This document shows, one piece after another, positions 6,569-12,417 of a stretch of DNA of 12,417 nt (positions are counted from its first letter, which is position 1; each line of letters opens with the position of its first letter). The notes under the pieces were generated by a model. That model was not told where the DNA came from and did no database searches. It saw only the letters and a list, made by a program, of their open reading frames with translations. Made by a program: the position numbers and the translations under genes. Source of the stretch: an uncultured Ruminococcus sp. (GTDB lineage: Bacteria > Bacillota > Clostridia > Oscillospirales > CAG-272); assembly GCA_902778205.1 (NCBI GenBank), contig CACYWX010000139.1, positions 1-12,417 of the forward strand. The letters are read 5' to 3'.

Positions 6569-8371
6569 ATGAAGAACACTCCGCTGAACGCTCCCCGCTT
6601 CGCCCTCCGGAAGCCGTACCGGATCCTGCTCTGCGCGCTGGCAAACGCCGTCCTGCTGGTCTTCTGCTTCGTGGAGGGCGGTCAGTGGTACATGAACGGC
6701 TCCGCCATCGCCGACGCGCGGGAGAATCAGGTCTACCTCTGCACCCTCAGCCCGCGCCGGGATCCTCAGCCGGAGAGCGGCGGATCCGTGATGGAGAACC
6801 GCGTCGTCTCGGAGGAGGCCCTGGAGTATCTGAGAAGCTCTCCCTTTGTCCGGGAGCTCCATACGGTGCGCGGACACTCCGGACGGCTGTCCTCGGGACG
6901 GTGGATGCCCACGGACGGGTATCCCATGGACGCGAACCAGGTCTTTCTCTTCGTGGGCCGGGTCGCCTCGAAGAACGAGGTCCTGCACACCGACCGCGGA
7001 CAGGAAACGGGCGAGATCCGTCTGACGCTCCAGCCCCTCTGCGTGTGCGCCGGATACGAAAAGCACCTGACCATTCCGCCCACCGAGGCGTCCGGCATTC
7101 CGATCCTCAGCATCCCGGATCAGGTGCGGTACCGCTTTGATGCCGAAACCGGGGAGCTCGCGGTGGATGAGCGGATCCCGGCCGAGGACCCGGGGCTGGA
7201 GGAGGGAGGCCGGTATCTCCTCGCCTGCACCGGAGCCGGCACCGCCGTGAATCCTCTGTTTCTCTACTTCTTCACGGGTCCGGACGGGGAGGAGCTGCCC
7301 GCCGTCTGGCCGGAGAAGCCGGGGGACGAGGCCCTCTCCAACCGGGAATTCGGCGAGAAGGTCATCCGGGAGGAGGGGCTCTCCGCCATCGCCGCCTCCC
7401 TGGACAACGCCGCTGCCCTCGTGACCGTACAGGAGATCGACGCCGTGGACACCCTGCCCGTCCGACAGAAGGAGCTGATGCGGGTTCTGACCGGCCGGGA
7501 GCTGACCCGGGACGACATCGGGAAGAACGTCTGCCTGCTCCATGTGTCCGACGCGGCGAGCCAAGGCCTCCGGGTGGGCATGACCCTCCCCCTGTCCCTC
7601 TCCGACCGGGTTTACAGCCAGGACCTCCACTGCCGGGGCGTCCCTCTGCCGGGGGATACGGAGCTCCTCGGCTACGGGCCGGAGGAGGAATACGAGGTGG
7701 TGGGGATCTTCACCTACACGGAACAGCCCGTCTCCTGGGACGACGCGGACTTCGGCTACGCCATGGAGTTCCTCTCCTCCTACCGCTATCCGAAAGGGAC
7801 CGTGTTCATTCCTACGCGGAAGGACGACGGCGCCTCATCCTCCCTTCTGCCTACGGTGTGGGATTTCAGCTTCAACGTCCACAAGGACCTCTGCGGCGCT
7901 TTCGTGAAGGAAGCCGAGGGACCGCTCATGGACATGGGATACGAGCTGAACGTCCTGGCTGCCAACTACGCGGACGTGGAGGAACAGCTGAGGGAGCTGG
8001 AGAAAAACGGCGCGGGCAGCGTGACCGTGGGACTGTTGGGACTGGCGGCGGGACTGGCGGTCAGCATCGCGCTCCCCCTGTTGTTCTGGCGGAGAGATTA
8101 CGCCGTGGAGCGCAGACTGGGCGCGGGGGTGCGTGAGGCAAGGGGCGTCTACCGGAGCGCGTGGTTCATGACGGCCTGCATCTCCCTTCCTCTCTCTGCC
8201 GCCGGACTTCTGGCTCTGAGCCTGGCGTCCGACACGCTGTTCCCCTCCGTGCTGAGATCGGCCAAGGCCGTGGGGATCATGACCCTGGCCGCCGCCGCGG
8301 AGCTCCTTGTGCTGCTGCTGTCCGTCCTGCTCCTGTCGTTTCTGCGCGACCGGAAGCAGTTCCGGGGGTGA
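6569..8371 (+). CDS. Large ABC transporter permease, MacB/FtsX-like (600 aa)
   Basis: The protein has one N-terminal membrane helix (about 18-36), a large extracytoplasmic domain (about 40-483), and three C-terminal helices (about 484-507, 530-553, 567-591). This is the MacB/FtsX layout, as in lipid, peptide or antibiotic exporters that work by mechanical transmission. Typical sub-motifs are visible: GLRVGMTLPLSL (333-344), EYEVVGIF (374-381) and, after helix 2, RRLGAGVREARGVYR (515-529) matching the cytoplasmic loop of such permeases. The extracytoplasmic domain is unusually long and contains seven cysteines. The ATG at 6569 is the only usable start: an in-frame TGA lies at 6554-6556, and the first helix begins soon after. 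There is no recognisable Shine-Dalgarno sequence before it. It is followed 12 nt later by a second permease and then the ATPase, making a complete three-gene transporter. The substrate is unknown. Confidence 0.82.
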   Translation: MKNTPLNAPRFALRKPYRILLCALANAVLLVFCFVEGGQWYMNGSAIADARENQVYLCTLSPRRDPQPESGGSVMENRVVSEEALEYLRSSPFVRELHTVRGHSGRLSSGRWMPTDGYPMDANQVFLFVGRVASKNEVLHTDRGQETGEIRLTLQPLCVCAGYEKHLTIPPTEASGIPILSIPDQVRYRFDAETGELAVDERIPAEDPGLEEGGRYLLACTGAGTAVNPLFLYFFTGPDGEELPAVWPEKPGDEALSNREFGEKVIREEGLSAIAASLDNAAALVTVQEIDAVDTLPVRQKELMRVLTGRELTRDDIGKNVCLLHVSDAASQGLRVGMTLPLSLSDRVYSQDLHCRGVPLPGDTELLGYGPEEEYEVVGIFTYTEQPVSWDDADFGYAMEFLSSYRYPKGTVFIPTRKDDGASSSLLPTVWDFSFNVHKDLCGAFVKEAEGPLMDMGYELNVLAANYADVEEQLRELEKNGAGSVTVGLLGLAAGLAVSIALPLLFWRRDYAVERRLGAGVREARGVYRSAWFMTACISLPLSAAGLLALSLASDTLFPSVLRSAKAVGIMTLAAAAELLVLLLSVLLLSFLRDRKQFRG

Positions 8372-8383
8372 AGGGAGACTGCC

Positions 8384-9556
8384 ATGATGAAAAACGCGTT
8401 TCTTCCCTTTGTGCGCCGGAGGAGGATCTGGGCGGCCGCCATGGGAGCCCTGCTTGTGTTCCTGCTCTCGGGCACCCTCCTGTCCCGCGCCGTGAGCGAG
8501 TCACGGGAGCAGCTGAACCGGGCCTACGACGAGATGGAGATCGAATTCCGCCTGGGTCCCGGCCGCAGGAGATTCGGGAACACCTTCTCCCTGACCCTGT
8601 ATCAGCTGAGAGAGCTGGTGACGGCGGATTGGATGGAGGATCTGAACGCCCGCTACGAGATGACGCAGACCATCTATCTCAACGGCCCGCCGCCGGACTA
8701 TCCCATCATCCCCAAAACCGTCGATTTCGTCTGGGTTTCCGATCCGGCGGCGGTGTACGGGAATCCCACGTCCGGGGAATACGGGGACGGGCTGTATCTC
8801 TCCCCCTCCCTGCGGGACGAATTCGGGATCCGGCTGTACGACAACGTCCCGATCACCTGGAACGTCGTCAGCCGGAGCGCCATGAACGAAGGGCAGTACT
8901 GGCGGAAATACACGGTCCTCTGCGCCGTCAGCCCGGAGATCCCGGACAACACCATGGTCTTTTCCTGGGAATCCTTCGACCGGTACATGAGGGACCGCCC
9001 GGACCTGAAGGCCAATCTGTTCTTCGGCGAGATGACCTTCCGGGTGAAGAAGGAGTGCCGGCGGGACATCCGGGACATCGCCGATTTCGTCCAGAGAACC
9101 GTCAACAACACCGACCATCCCGCCAACCGGAACCGGGACGTGGCGGTCTACTACAACGAGGCGGAAATCGACGCCGTCATGGCCCCTCTGGAGGACAAGC
9201 AGGCGTCGGCCCTGTTCTTCGAGAAGCTGTTCCGCATCCTCCTGCCCGCCGCAGCGCATGTTCTCGAGACTGCCGCCGCCCTGTCCCTGGCCAACGAATG
9301 CGGAGGCAGAAGGCTTCTGGGAGAGAGCGCCCCTCGGGTCTTCGTCTCCCTCTGGACGCCCGCCGCCGTCCTGCTGAGCGGATGCTATCTCCTGATCCTG
9401 CCGGTGCTCGGCGCGCTGGGGCTTCTGAGAGACCTCTCCCCCGGCCCGTTTCTCCTGAACTGGGCGGCCTCCCTCTGCCTGACCGCCCTGACCCTGGCCC
9501 TGCTCTGCATTCTCAATCCTCTGACCGTCTTAAAGGAGCGCAGCGATGAACTCTGA
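8384..9556 (+). CDS. Small partner ABC transporter permease (390 aa)
   Basis: The protein starts with a basic N-terminus (FVRRRRI) and a membrane helix at about 15-34. A 245-residue extracytoplasmic domain follows, then three C-terminal helices (about 283-303, 324-347, 356-379). The loop after the second helix, LANECGGRRLLGESAPRVF (302-320), resembles the conserved cytoplasmic loop of FtsX/MacB-type permeases. It is about two thirds of the length of the upstream permease and shows no clear MacB core-domain motif, so the assignment rests on layout, the loop and context. AAGGGAG at 8371-8377 precedes the ATG at 8384; a second in-frame ATG follows at 8387 and could also be used. The 3' end overlaps the ATPase gene by 11 nt. 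Together the two permeases probably form a heterodimer. I do not recognise a specific family for its extracytoplasmic domain. Confidence 0.78.
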   Translation: MMKNAFLPFVRRRRIWAAAMGALLVFLLSGTLLSRAVSESREQLNRAYDEMEIEFRLGPGRRRFGNTFSLTLYQLRELVTADWMEDLNARYEMTQTIYLNGPPPDYPIIPKTVDFVWVSDPAAVYGNPTSGEYGDGLYLSPSLRDEFGIRLYDNVPITWNVVSRSAMNEGQYWRKYTVLCAVSPEIPDNTMVFSWESFDRYMRDRPDLKANLFFGEMTFRVKKECRRDIRDIADFVQRTVNNTDHPANRNRDVAVYYNEAEIDAVMAPLEDKQASALFFEKLFRILLPAAAHVLETAAALSLANECGGRRLLGESAPRVFVSLWTPAAVLLSGCYLLILPVLGALGLLRDLSPGPFLLNWAASLCLTALTLALLCILNPLTVLKERSDEL

Positions 9557-10271
9557 CAACGGATCCGTCACCCTCTCCCTGGACCGCGTGTCCTTCCGCT
9601 ATCCCCGCGGACGGCGGATGATCCTCAAGGACATATCCGAAGCCTTTGTCTCCGGCCGTCTCTATACCCTGGAAGGGGAGAGCGGCGCGGGCAAGAGCAC
9701 TCTTCTGACCCTGCTGGCCGGACTGGCGGTCCCCACCTCCGGCCGGATTCTTCTGAACGGCGGCGACATCCGTTCCTTCGGGAAAAACGGGGAGGAAGGA
9801 CGCGCCACTCCCCGCTCCGTCACCGGCCTGACCCTCTACCGCCGGACCGTCGCCGCCATGATCCCCCAGGCCAATCTGCTCTTCGACGGCCGCACGGTGC
9901 TGGAAAACGTCCTGTATCCCATGCAGATGAAGAAAATCGATCCGGCGGAGGCGATGGAGCGGGCCCGGGGGTATCTGGCCGACGTGAAGCTGCCCGAGGA
10001 ACTGTACGACCGCTTCCCCGGGGAATGCTCCGGCGGTGAACAGAAACGGGTGGCCTTCGCCCGCGCCATGGCTCTGGACAATCCCGTGATCCTGGCGGAC
10101 GAGCCCACCGCCAATCTGGACAAGGGCACCTCCGCCATCGTCTCGGAGATCCTCCGGATGCTGGCCCATGACCGAGGTAGGCTGGTACTGGCCGTCACCC
10201 ACGAGGACGCCATTCCCTCCCTGGCCGATGAACGCCTCTTCCTGCGGGGCGGCACGGCGGAGCGGGAGTGA
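9546..10271 (+). CDS. ABC transporter ATPase, LolD/MacB type
   Basis: This 241-aa ATP-binding subunit powers the two upstream permeases. All motifs are present: Walker A GESGAGKST (44-52), Q-loop Gln108, signature CSGGEQKR (161-168), Walker B VILADEPT (181-188, with catalytic Glu186), D-loop ANLD (189-192) and the switch histidine His219 (VTHED). The signature begins with Cys and has Glu in place of the Gln of LSGGQ, a tolerated variation in this family. The length and the sequence around the D-loop fit LolD/MacB/FtsE-type exporters rather than importers. AAAGGAG (9532-9538) sits inside the end of the small permease gene, 7 nt before the ATG at 9546, and the 11-nt overlap implies translational coupling. 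It is the last gene of the operon; no periplasmic adaptor, two-component system or substrate gene adjoins it. Confidence 0.95.
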   Translation: MNSDNGSVTLSLDRVSFRYPRGRRMILKDISEAFVSGRLYTLEGESGAGKSTLLTLLAGLAVPTSGRILLNGGDIRSFGKNGEEGRATPRSVTGLTLYRRTVAAMIPQANLLFDGRTVLENVLYPMQMKKIDPAEAMERARGYLADVKLPEELYDRFPGECSGGEQKRVAFARAMALDNPVILADEPTANLDKGTSAIVSEILRMLAHDRGRLVLAVTHEDAIPSLADERLFLRGGTAERE

Positions 10272-10298
10272 GGATTTCTCCGCCCACGCGCGATTTTT
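10256..10298 (+). terminator. Possible weak terminator of the ABC operon
   Basis: GGCGGAG (10256-10262) can pair with CTCCGCC (10278-10284) around the ATPase stop codon, and a T-run (10294-10299) follows 9 nt later. The long loop and the gap before the T-run make this doubtful. Confidence 0.3.
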
Positions 10299-10310
10299 TC
10301 GATTTTCCCC

Positions 10311-10339
10311 TTGACAAAACCGCGGCGATGCTGTATAAT
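10311..10339 (+). promoter_or_regulatory. tRNA-Cys promoter
   Basis: TTGACA (10311-10316) and TATAAT (10334-10339), both perfect consensus, are 17 nt apart. Predicted transcription start is near 10346, only about 5 nt before the tRNA, so the primary transcript has almost no 5' leader. Confidence 0.93.
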
Positions 10340-10350
10340 ATCGCATGTAC

Positions 10351-10422
<72 letters not shown>

Positions 10423-10425
10423 TCT

Positions 10426-10457
10426 CCCCGGTTCGGAAGAATCGGGGCTTTCTTTTT
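10426..10457 (+). terminator. Intrinsic terminator of tRNA-Cys
   Basis: CCCCGGTTC (10426-10434) pairs with GAATCGGGG (10439-10447), a 9-bp stem with one G-U pair closing a GGAA tetraloop, followed by CTTTCTTTTT. Confidence 0.93.
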
Positions 10458-10549
10458 CCCCGGACTCCTGCGCGGAGACTGTTTCAGGGCTTTGACCGCG
10501 CCGATTCTCACATTTTCGGACTGTTTTTTCACTTTTTGGGCCTATTGAC

Positions 10550-10578
10550 TTGCATTCCGGGGAAAACTGTGGTACAAT
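10550..10578 (+). promoter_or_regulatory. Promoter of the DUF1508 gene
   Basis: TTGCAT (10550-10555) and TACAAT (10573-10578) are 17 nt apart, with TGG before the -10 giving an extended -10. The better -35 hexamer TTGACT at 10545 would need a 22-nt spacer and was not chosen. The A/T-rich stretch 10458-10549 before it holds no gene. Confidence 0.75.
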
Positions 10579-10610
10579 ACGTTCAGAATTAACTCTTCCG
10601 GGAGGATACC

Positions 10611-10988
10611 ATGGCTATTTTCATCGTCAAGCAGACCGCCACCGGCTTCAAGTTCGATCTCAAGACCGACAACGGCGTCATCGCGACCTCCGAGGTGTAT
10701 AACTCCGAAGCCGCCTGCAAGAAGGGCGTGGACAGCGCGAAGAACAGCTCCGTCGGCGAAATTGAGAACCAGACCGTCGAGGGCTATGAGATCAAGAAGC
10801 ACCCGAAGTTCGAGGTGTACGAGGACATGGGAGGCGCGTTCCGCTATCGCCTGAAGGCCGTCAACGGACAGATTGTCGCCACCTGCGGCACCCTCTCCTA
10901 CAAGACCGCGGCCGAGGCTCTGGCCGTAGCCGAGGAAGTCAAGGCAACCGCCGCCGCCGCCAAGGTGCAGACGCTTCTGACCGAATGA
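10611..10988 (+). CDS. DUF1508 (YegP/UPF0339-like) tandem-repeat protein
   Basis: This 125-aa soluble protein consists of two DUF1508 units. The first spans about residues 1-47 (MAIFIVKQTATGFKFDLKTD, then NGVIATSEVYNSEAACKKGV). The second, more canonical, spans about 65-113 (KFEVYEDMGGAFRYRLKAVN, then GQIVATCGTLSYKTAAEALA). The family pattern is a beta-rich F-E-x-Y-x-D/G-x-x-R-F-R-L-K-A-x-N-G core. To my knowledge its function is not established, although such proteins are often abundant small cytoplasmic proteins. GGGAGG just before ATACC-ATG gives a strong start, and a strong terminator follows. Codon choice is narrow (nearly all AAG, GCC, GAC, ATC), which with the promoter suggests high expression. 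It appears monocistronic. Confidence 0.9.
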   Translation: MAIFIVKQTATGFKFDLKTDNGVIATSEVYNSEAACKKGVDSAKNSSVGEIENQTVEGYEIKKHPKFEVYEDMGGAFRYRLKAVNGQIVATCGTLSYKTAAEALAVAEEVKATAAAAKVQTLLTE

Positions 10989-10991
10989 TCG

Positions 10992-11046
10992 TCCCGGACC
11001 GCCGGGAATCGCAAAAGGGATCGCGGACCCCGCGGTCTCTTTTTTA
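10992..11046 (+). terminator. Intrinsic terminator of the DUF1508 gene, preceded by a small hairpin
   Basis: GGGATCGCGG (11017-11026) pairs with CCGCGGTCTC (11030-11039), a 10-bp stem with two G-U pairs and a 3-nt loop, followed by six T. An A-tract (11013-11016) lies on the other side. A separate perfect 6-bp hairpin, TCCCGG/CCGGGA, lies just upstream at 10992-11007. Confidence 0.92.
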
Positions 11047-11071
11047 CACATCGCCTCCCGTTCTCTATATT
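11043..11071 (+). promoter_or_regulatory. Promoter of the short ADH-like gene
   Basis: TTTACA (11043-11048) and TATATT (11066-11071) are 17 nt apart. The -35 hexamer lies inside the T-tract of the preceding terminator. It is weaker than the other promoters in the window. Confidence 0.6.
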
Positions 11072-11103
11072 ATCCTTATCAATCAGATCGGAGCATCACA
11101 TTC

Positions 11104-11490
11104 ATGTGTCTGAACAATTCCACTCCGCCCTGCCGCACTCCCGTCATGGAATCCTCGCCGGGAACCCTCGCCGATGACCTGGAACGCTTCGGACGCAGGA
11201 TCCTTGTGCTGTACGGATCCTCCCTGTCCGCCGATGTCCGCGGCCTGCTCCGGGGTGAGAACCGCGACTTCCGGCTGTTCGAAATGTCAGGAGCAGAGCC
11301 CTCCCCCTTGGACGAATCCGTCGACATCGGCGCGTCCATCTGCCGCCAGGAGAGAATCGACGTTCTGCTGGCCGTGGGAAGTCCCTGCGCCCTGGAATTC
11401 GCCGTCCGCGTGGCCGAACGGTTCCGCGAAAAGGATCCCTCCGGCCGAGGCGTGGACATTGTGCATCTGGCAATCCCGCAGGATTCGTGA
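11104..11490 (+). CDS. Short protein resembling the N-terminal region of an iron-containing alcohol dehydrogenase
   Basis: The 128-aa product aligns by eye with the first, nucleotide-binding part of Fe-ADH/butanol-dehydrogenase proteins: RILVLYGSS (32-40), then SGAEPSPLDESVDIGASIC (62-80, the usual GVEPNP region), then IDVLLAVGS (85-93) where full enzymes have the GGGS cofactor loop, then VDIVHLAIPQDS (117-128) where they have the IPTTAGTGSE segment. The frame stops just there; full enzymes run to about 380 residues, so the metal-binding half is absent. The GGGS motif is replaced by VGSPCALE, so cofactor binding is doubtful. No remnant of the C-terminal half is visible downstream. A plausible promoter and a GGAG 10 nt before the ATG suggest it may be expressed. 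It could be a decayed gene or a shortened protein kept for another role. An alternative in-frame start is Met15 (11146). Confidence 0.6.
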   Translation: MCLNNSTPPCRTPVMESSPGTLADDLERFGRRILVLYGSSLSADVRGLLRGENRDFRLFEMSGAEPSPLDESVDIGASICRQERIDVLLAVGSPCALEFAVRVAERFREKDPSGRGVDIVHLAIPQDS

Positions 11491-11523
11491 CAATTTCGGA
11501 CGGTCATTGACAAAATTTTGCAG

Positions 11524-11580
11524 TATCCGCGCCGGAGTTCACCCCCGCATGTGCGGATAACGCGGTCCTTCTTGTTTTTT
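11524..11580 (+). terminator. Possible weak terminator after the ADH-like gene
   Basis: TATCCGC (11524-11530) pairs with GCGGATA (11553-11559) across a 22-nt loop, and a T-run (11575-11580) follows about 14 nt later. The arms are perfect, but the spacing to the T-run is long for intrinsic termination. Confidence 0.28.
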
Positions 11581-11600
11581 CCTTTCTTTCATGCTATAAT
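11572..11600 (+). promoter_or_regulatory. Promoter of the OhrR-type regulator gene
   Basis: TTGTTT (11572-11577) and a perfect TATAAT (11595-11600) are 17 nt apart, with TGC before the -10 giving an extended -10. The predicted start, near 11607, falls inside the palindrome at 11600-11615. Confidence 0.82.
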
Positions 11601-11615
11601 GAAATTATCATTTCA
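11596..11615. promoter_or_regulatory. Candidate OhrR operator (overlapping palindromes at -10/+1)
   Basis: Two inverted repeats overlap here. ATAAT-GAA-ATTAT (11596-11608) covers the -10 box, and TGAAAT-TATC-ATTTCA (11600-11615) covers the transcription start. Both are perfect in their arms. The first resembles the AT-rich palindrome bound by Bacillus OhrR. Autorepression by the downstream gene product is the simplest reading; this is inference from position and family habit. Confidence 0.6.
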
Positions 11616-11638
11616 GACCCCAAGAAAAGGAAATTGCC

Positions 11639-12079
11639 ATGACCCGTACCGCAGAAGAAGATCTCCGGCTTGATAATCAGCTTTGTTTTCCTCTCTACGC
11701 CGCATCCCGGGAAGTCATCAAACAGTATCACTCCCTCCTCGCCTCTCTGAACCTCACGTATACCCAGTATCTCGTCATGCTGGTGCTGTGGGAGAAGGCC
11801 CCCGTCAGTGAAAAGGAAATGGGCGTGAAGCTTCATCTCGACAGCGGTACCCTGACTCCCGTCCTGAAGAGCCTGGAGGCGAAGGGCTATATCATCCGGA
11901 CCCGCTCCAAGGAGGACGAGCGCGTGGTGTGCGTCCTTCTCACCGACGAGGGAGCCGCCCTGAAGAAGCGCGCCGGAGACGTCCCCTCCCAGATCGGTGC
12001 CTGCATCCCGCTCACCGATGAGGAAGCCGTCACCCTCCATACCCTGCTCTATAAGATCCTCGAAAACGAGGGTAAATAA
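11639..12079 (+). CDS. ohrR: MarR-family organic-peroxide sensor/repressor, OhrR type
   Basis: This 146-aa winged-helix regulator has the OhrR signature at its N-terminus: LDNQLCFPLYAASRE (11-25), with Cys16 matching the peroxide-sensing cysteine (Cys15 in Bacillus subtilis). Tyr30 and Tyr41 match the tyrosines that hold that cysteine's thiolate. The recognition region is LDSGTLTPVLKSLEAKG (67-83), and the wing is RTRSKEDERVVCVLLTDEG (87-105). A further cysteine, Cys122 in the C-terminal helix region, sits where two-cysteine OhrR proteins carry their resolving cysteine, so a disulfide mechanism is possible. No ohr peroxidase gene adjoins, so its targets are itself (palindrome at the promoter) and probably genes elsewhere. 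AAAAGGAA 7 nt before the ATG supports the start. A strong terminator follows. Confidence 0.92.
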   Translation: MTRTAEEDLRLDNQLCFPLYAASREVIKQYHSLLASLNLTYTQYLVMLVLWEKAPVSEKEMGVKLHLDSGTLTPVLKSLEAKGYIIRTRSKEDERVVCVLLTDEGAALKKRAGDVPSQIGACIPLTDEEAVTLHTLLYKILENEGK

Positions 12080-12096
12080 TAATCTGGCCATCCCGC

Positions 12097-12136
12097 ACGG
12101 GGAAGCTCCGCAACCCGGAATTTCCCCGTTTTTTTG
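12097..12136 (+). terminator. Intrinsic terminator of ohrR
   Basis: ACGGGGAA (12097-12104) pairs perfectly with TTCCCCGT (12122-12129); the loop contains a smaller stem (CTCCG with CCGG nearby). A run of seven T (12129-12135) follows. Confidence 0.93.
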
Positions 12137-12145
12137 TGAAATCCC

Positions 12146-12174
12146 TTGACAAACGGCCCCGTGGGTGCTATAAT
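12146..12174 (+). promoter_or_regulatory. Promoter of the tRNA-Thr/tRNA-Tyr cluster
   Basis: TTGACA (12146-12151) and TATAAT (12169-12174), both perfect, are 17 nt apart, with TGC before the -10. Predicted start near 12181, giving a 5' leader of about 33 nt before tRNA-Thr. Confidence 0.93.
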
Positions 12175-12213
12175 AATCAGGCATTCAACCGGGTGAAAAC
12201 GATGTGAATCCAC

Positions 12214-12285
12214 GCTGGTGTGGCTCAATGGCAGAGCAGCTGATTTGTAATCAGCAGGTTGTTGGTTCGACTCCGATCACCAGCT
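12214..12285 (+). tRNA. tRNA-Thr (UGU)
   Basis: The acceptor GCTGGTG (12214-12220) pairs with CACCAGC (12278-12284). The D-arm is GCTC/GAGC, and the anticodon arm GCTGA-TTTGTAA-TCAGC carries TGT at 12246-12248. The T-arm contains GGTTCGACTCC. The discriminator is U (12285). CCA is not encoded. Confidence 0.96.
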
Positions 12286-12289
12286 TGAA

Positions 12290-12316
12290 AGCAGTTTCGG
12301 CTGAAGCCGGACTGCT
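12290..12316 (+). other. Hairpin in the tRNA spacer
   Basis: AGCAGT (12290-12295) pairs with ACTGCT (12311-12316), and inside it CGGC (12298-12301) pairs with GCCG (12306-12309) around a TGAA loop. No T-run follows, so it is not a terminator. It lies between the two tRNAs and may guide processing of the shared precursor. Confidence 0.6.
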
Positions 12317-12320
12317 CTAT

Positions 12321-12402
12321 GGGGGAATTCCCGAGTGGCCAAAGGGGACAGACTGTAAATCTGCTGGCACCGCCTTCGGTGGTTCGAATCCACCTTCCCC
12401 CA
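12321..12402 (+). tRNA. tRNA-Tyr (GUA)
   Basis: This is a class II tRNA of 82 nt with a long variable arm (CTGGCACCGCCTTCGGTGG region). The acceptor GGGGGAA (12321-12327) pairs with TTCCCCC (12395-12401). The anticodon arm CAGA-CTGTAAA-TCTG carries GTA at 12355-12357. The discriminator is A (12402), and CCA is not encoded. No terminator is seen in the 15 bases that remain, so the cluster probably continues beyond the window. Confidence 0.96.
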
Positions 12403-12417
12403 TCAAATAAAAACAGA

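Noticed and set aside
6494..7630. 378-codon minus-strand open frame
   Set aside because: Antisense to the large permease and reaching into its promoter; no supporting signals.
8161..9549. 462-codon plus-strand open frame
   Set aside because: Shifted frame over the end of the large permease and the small permease; Arg/Pro-rich, typical of an out-of-frame reading in GC-rich DNA.
11507..11512. TTGACA hexamer upstream of ohrR
   Set aside because: No -10 element lies 16-18 nt downstream; the better promoter is at 11572-11600.
12204..12410. 68-codon plus-strand open frame
   Set aside because: It runs straight through tRNA-Thr and tRNA-Tyr; its product is the familiar false translation of tRNA genes.

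Overview
The window looks like chromosomal DNA of a GC-rich, Gram-positive-type anaerobe, most likely an uncultured gut member of the Clostridia. The grounds are a YerB/DUF3048 lipoprotein, a membrane-embedded M28 peptidase, a clostridial-style GH2 beta-galactosidase, strong AGGAGG ribosome-binding sites, textbook housekeeping-sigma promoters, and tRNA genes without encoded CCA. The taxonomic call is inference; no marker gene here settles it. No CRISPR array, insertion sequence, phage gene or transposase was seen.

The left half (1 to 6334) is read on the minus strand as three transcription units, each with its own promoter. From right to left they are: a beta-galactosidase with its terminator; a two-gene operon of an M28-type peptidase with two inserted membrane segments followed by a DUF3048 lipoprotein; and, running off the left edge, the N-terminal 222 residues of a large carbohydrate-active enzyme, probably GH9-like. 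The beta-galactosidase and the edge gene suggest use of plant or host glycans. Neither has a signal peptide, so both would act on sugars already imported.

A 234-bp divergent intergenic region (6335 to 6568) carries back-to-back promoters. The right half is read on the plus strand. First comes a three-gene ABC system: a MacB/FtsX-like permease of 600 aa, a smaller permease of 390 aa, and a LolD/MacB-type ATPase whose start overlaps the second permease by 11 nt. Then come tRNA-Cys, a double-repeat DUF1508 (YegP-like) protein, a short protein resembling only the N-terminal part of an iron-containing alcohol dehydrogenase, an OhrR-type MarR regulator with an operator-like palindrome at its promoter, and the start of a tRNA cluster (Thr, Tyr).

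The most notable points are: (1) the beta-galactosidase lacks about 27 residues of its catalytic domain, including the position of E. coli Trp568, while both catalytic glutamates are intact; (2) the M28 peptidase has a two-helix membrane hairpin between its first and second metal-ligand motifs; (3) the asymmetric ABC exporter starts from a structured leader without an evident Shine-Dalgarno sequence; (4) the stand-alone alcohol-dehydrogenase-like domain has lost its GGGS cofactor motif. I did not find a clearly new multi-gene defence or mobile system.
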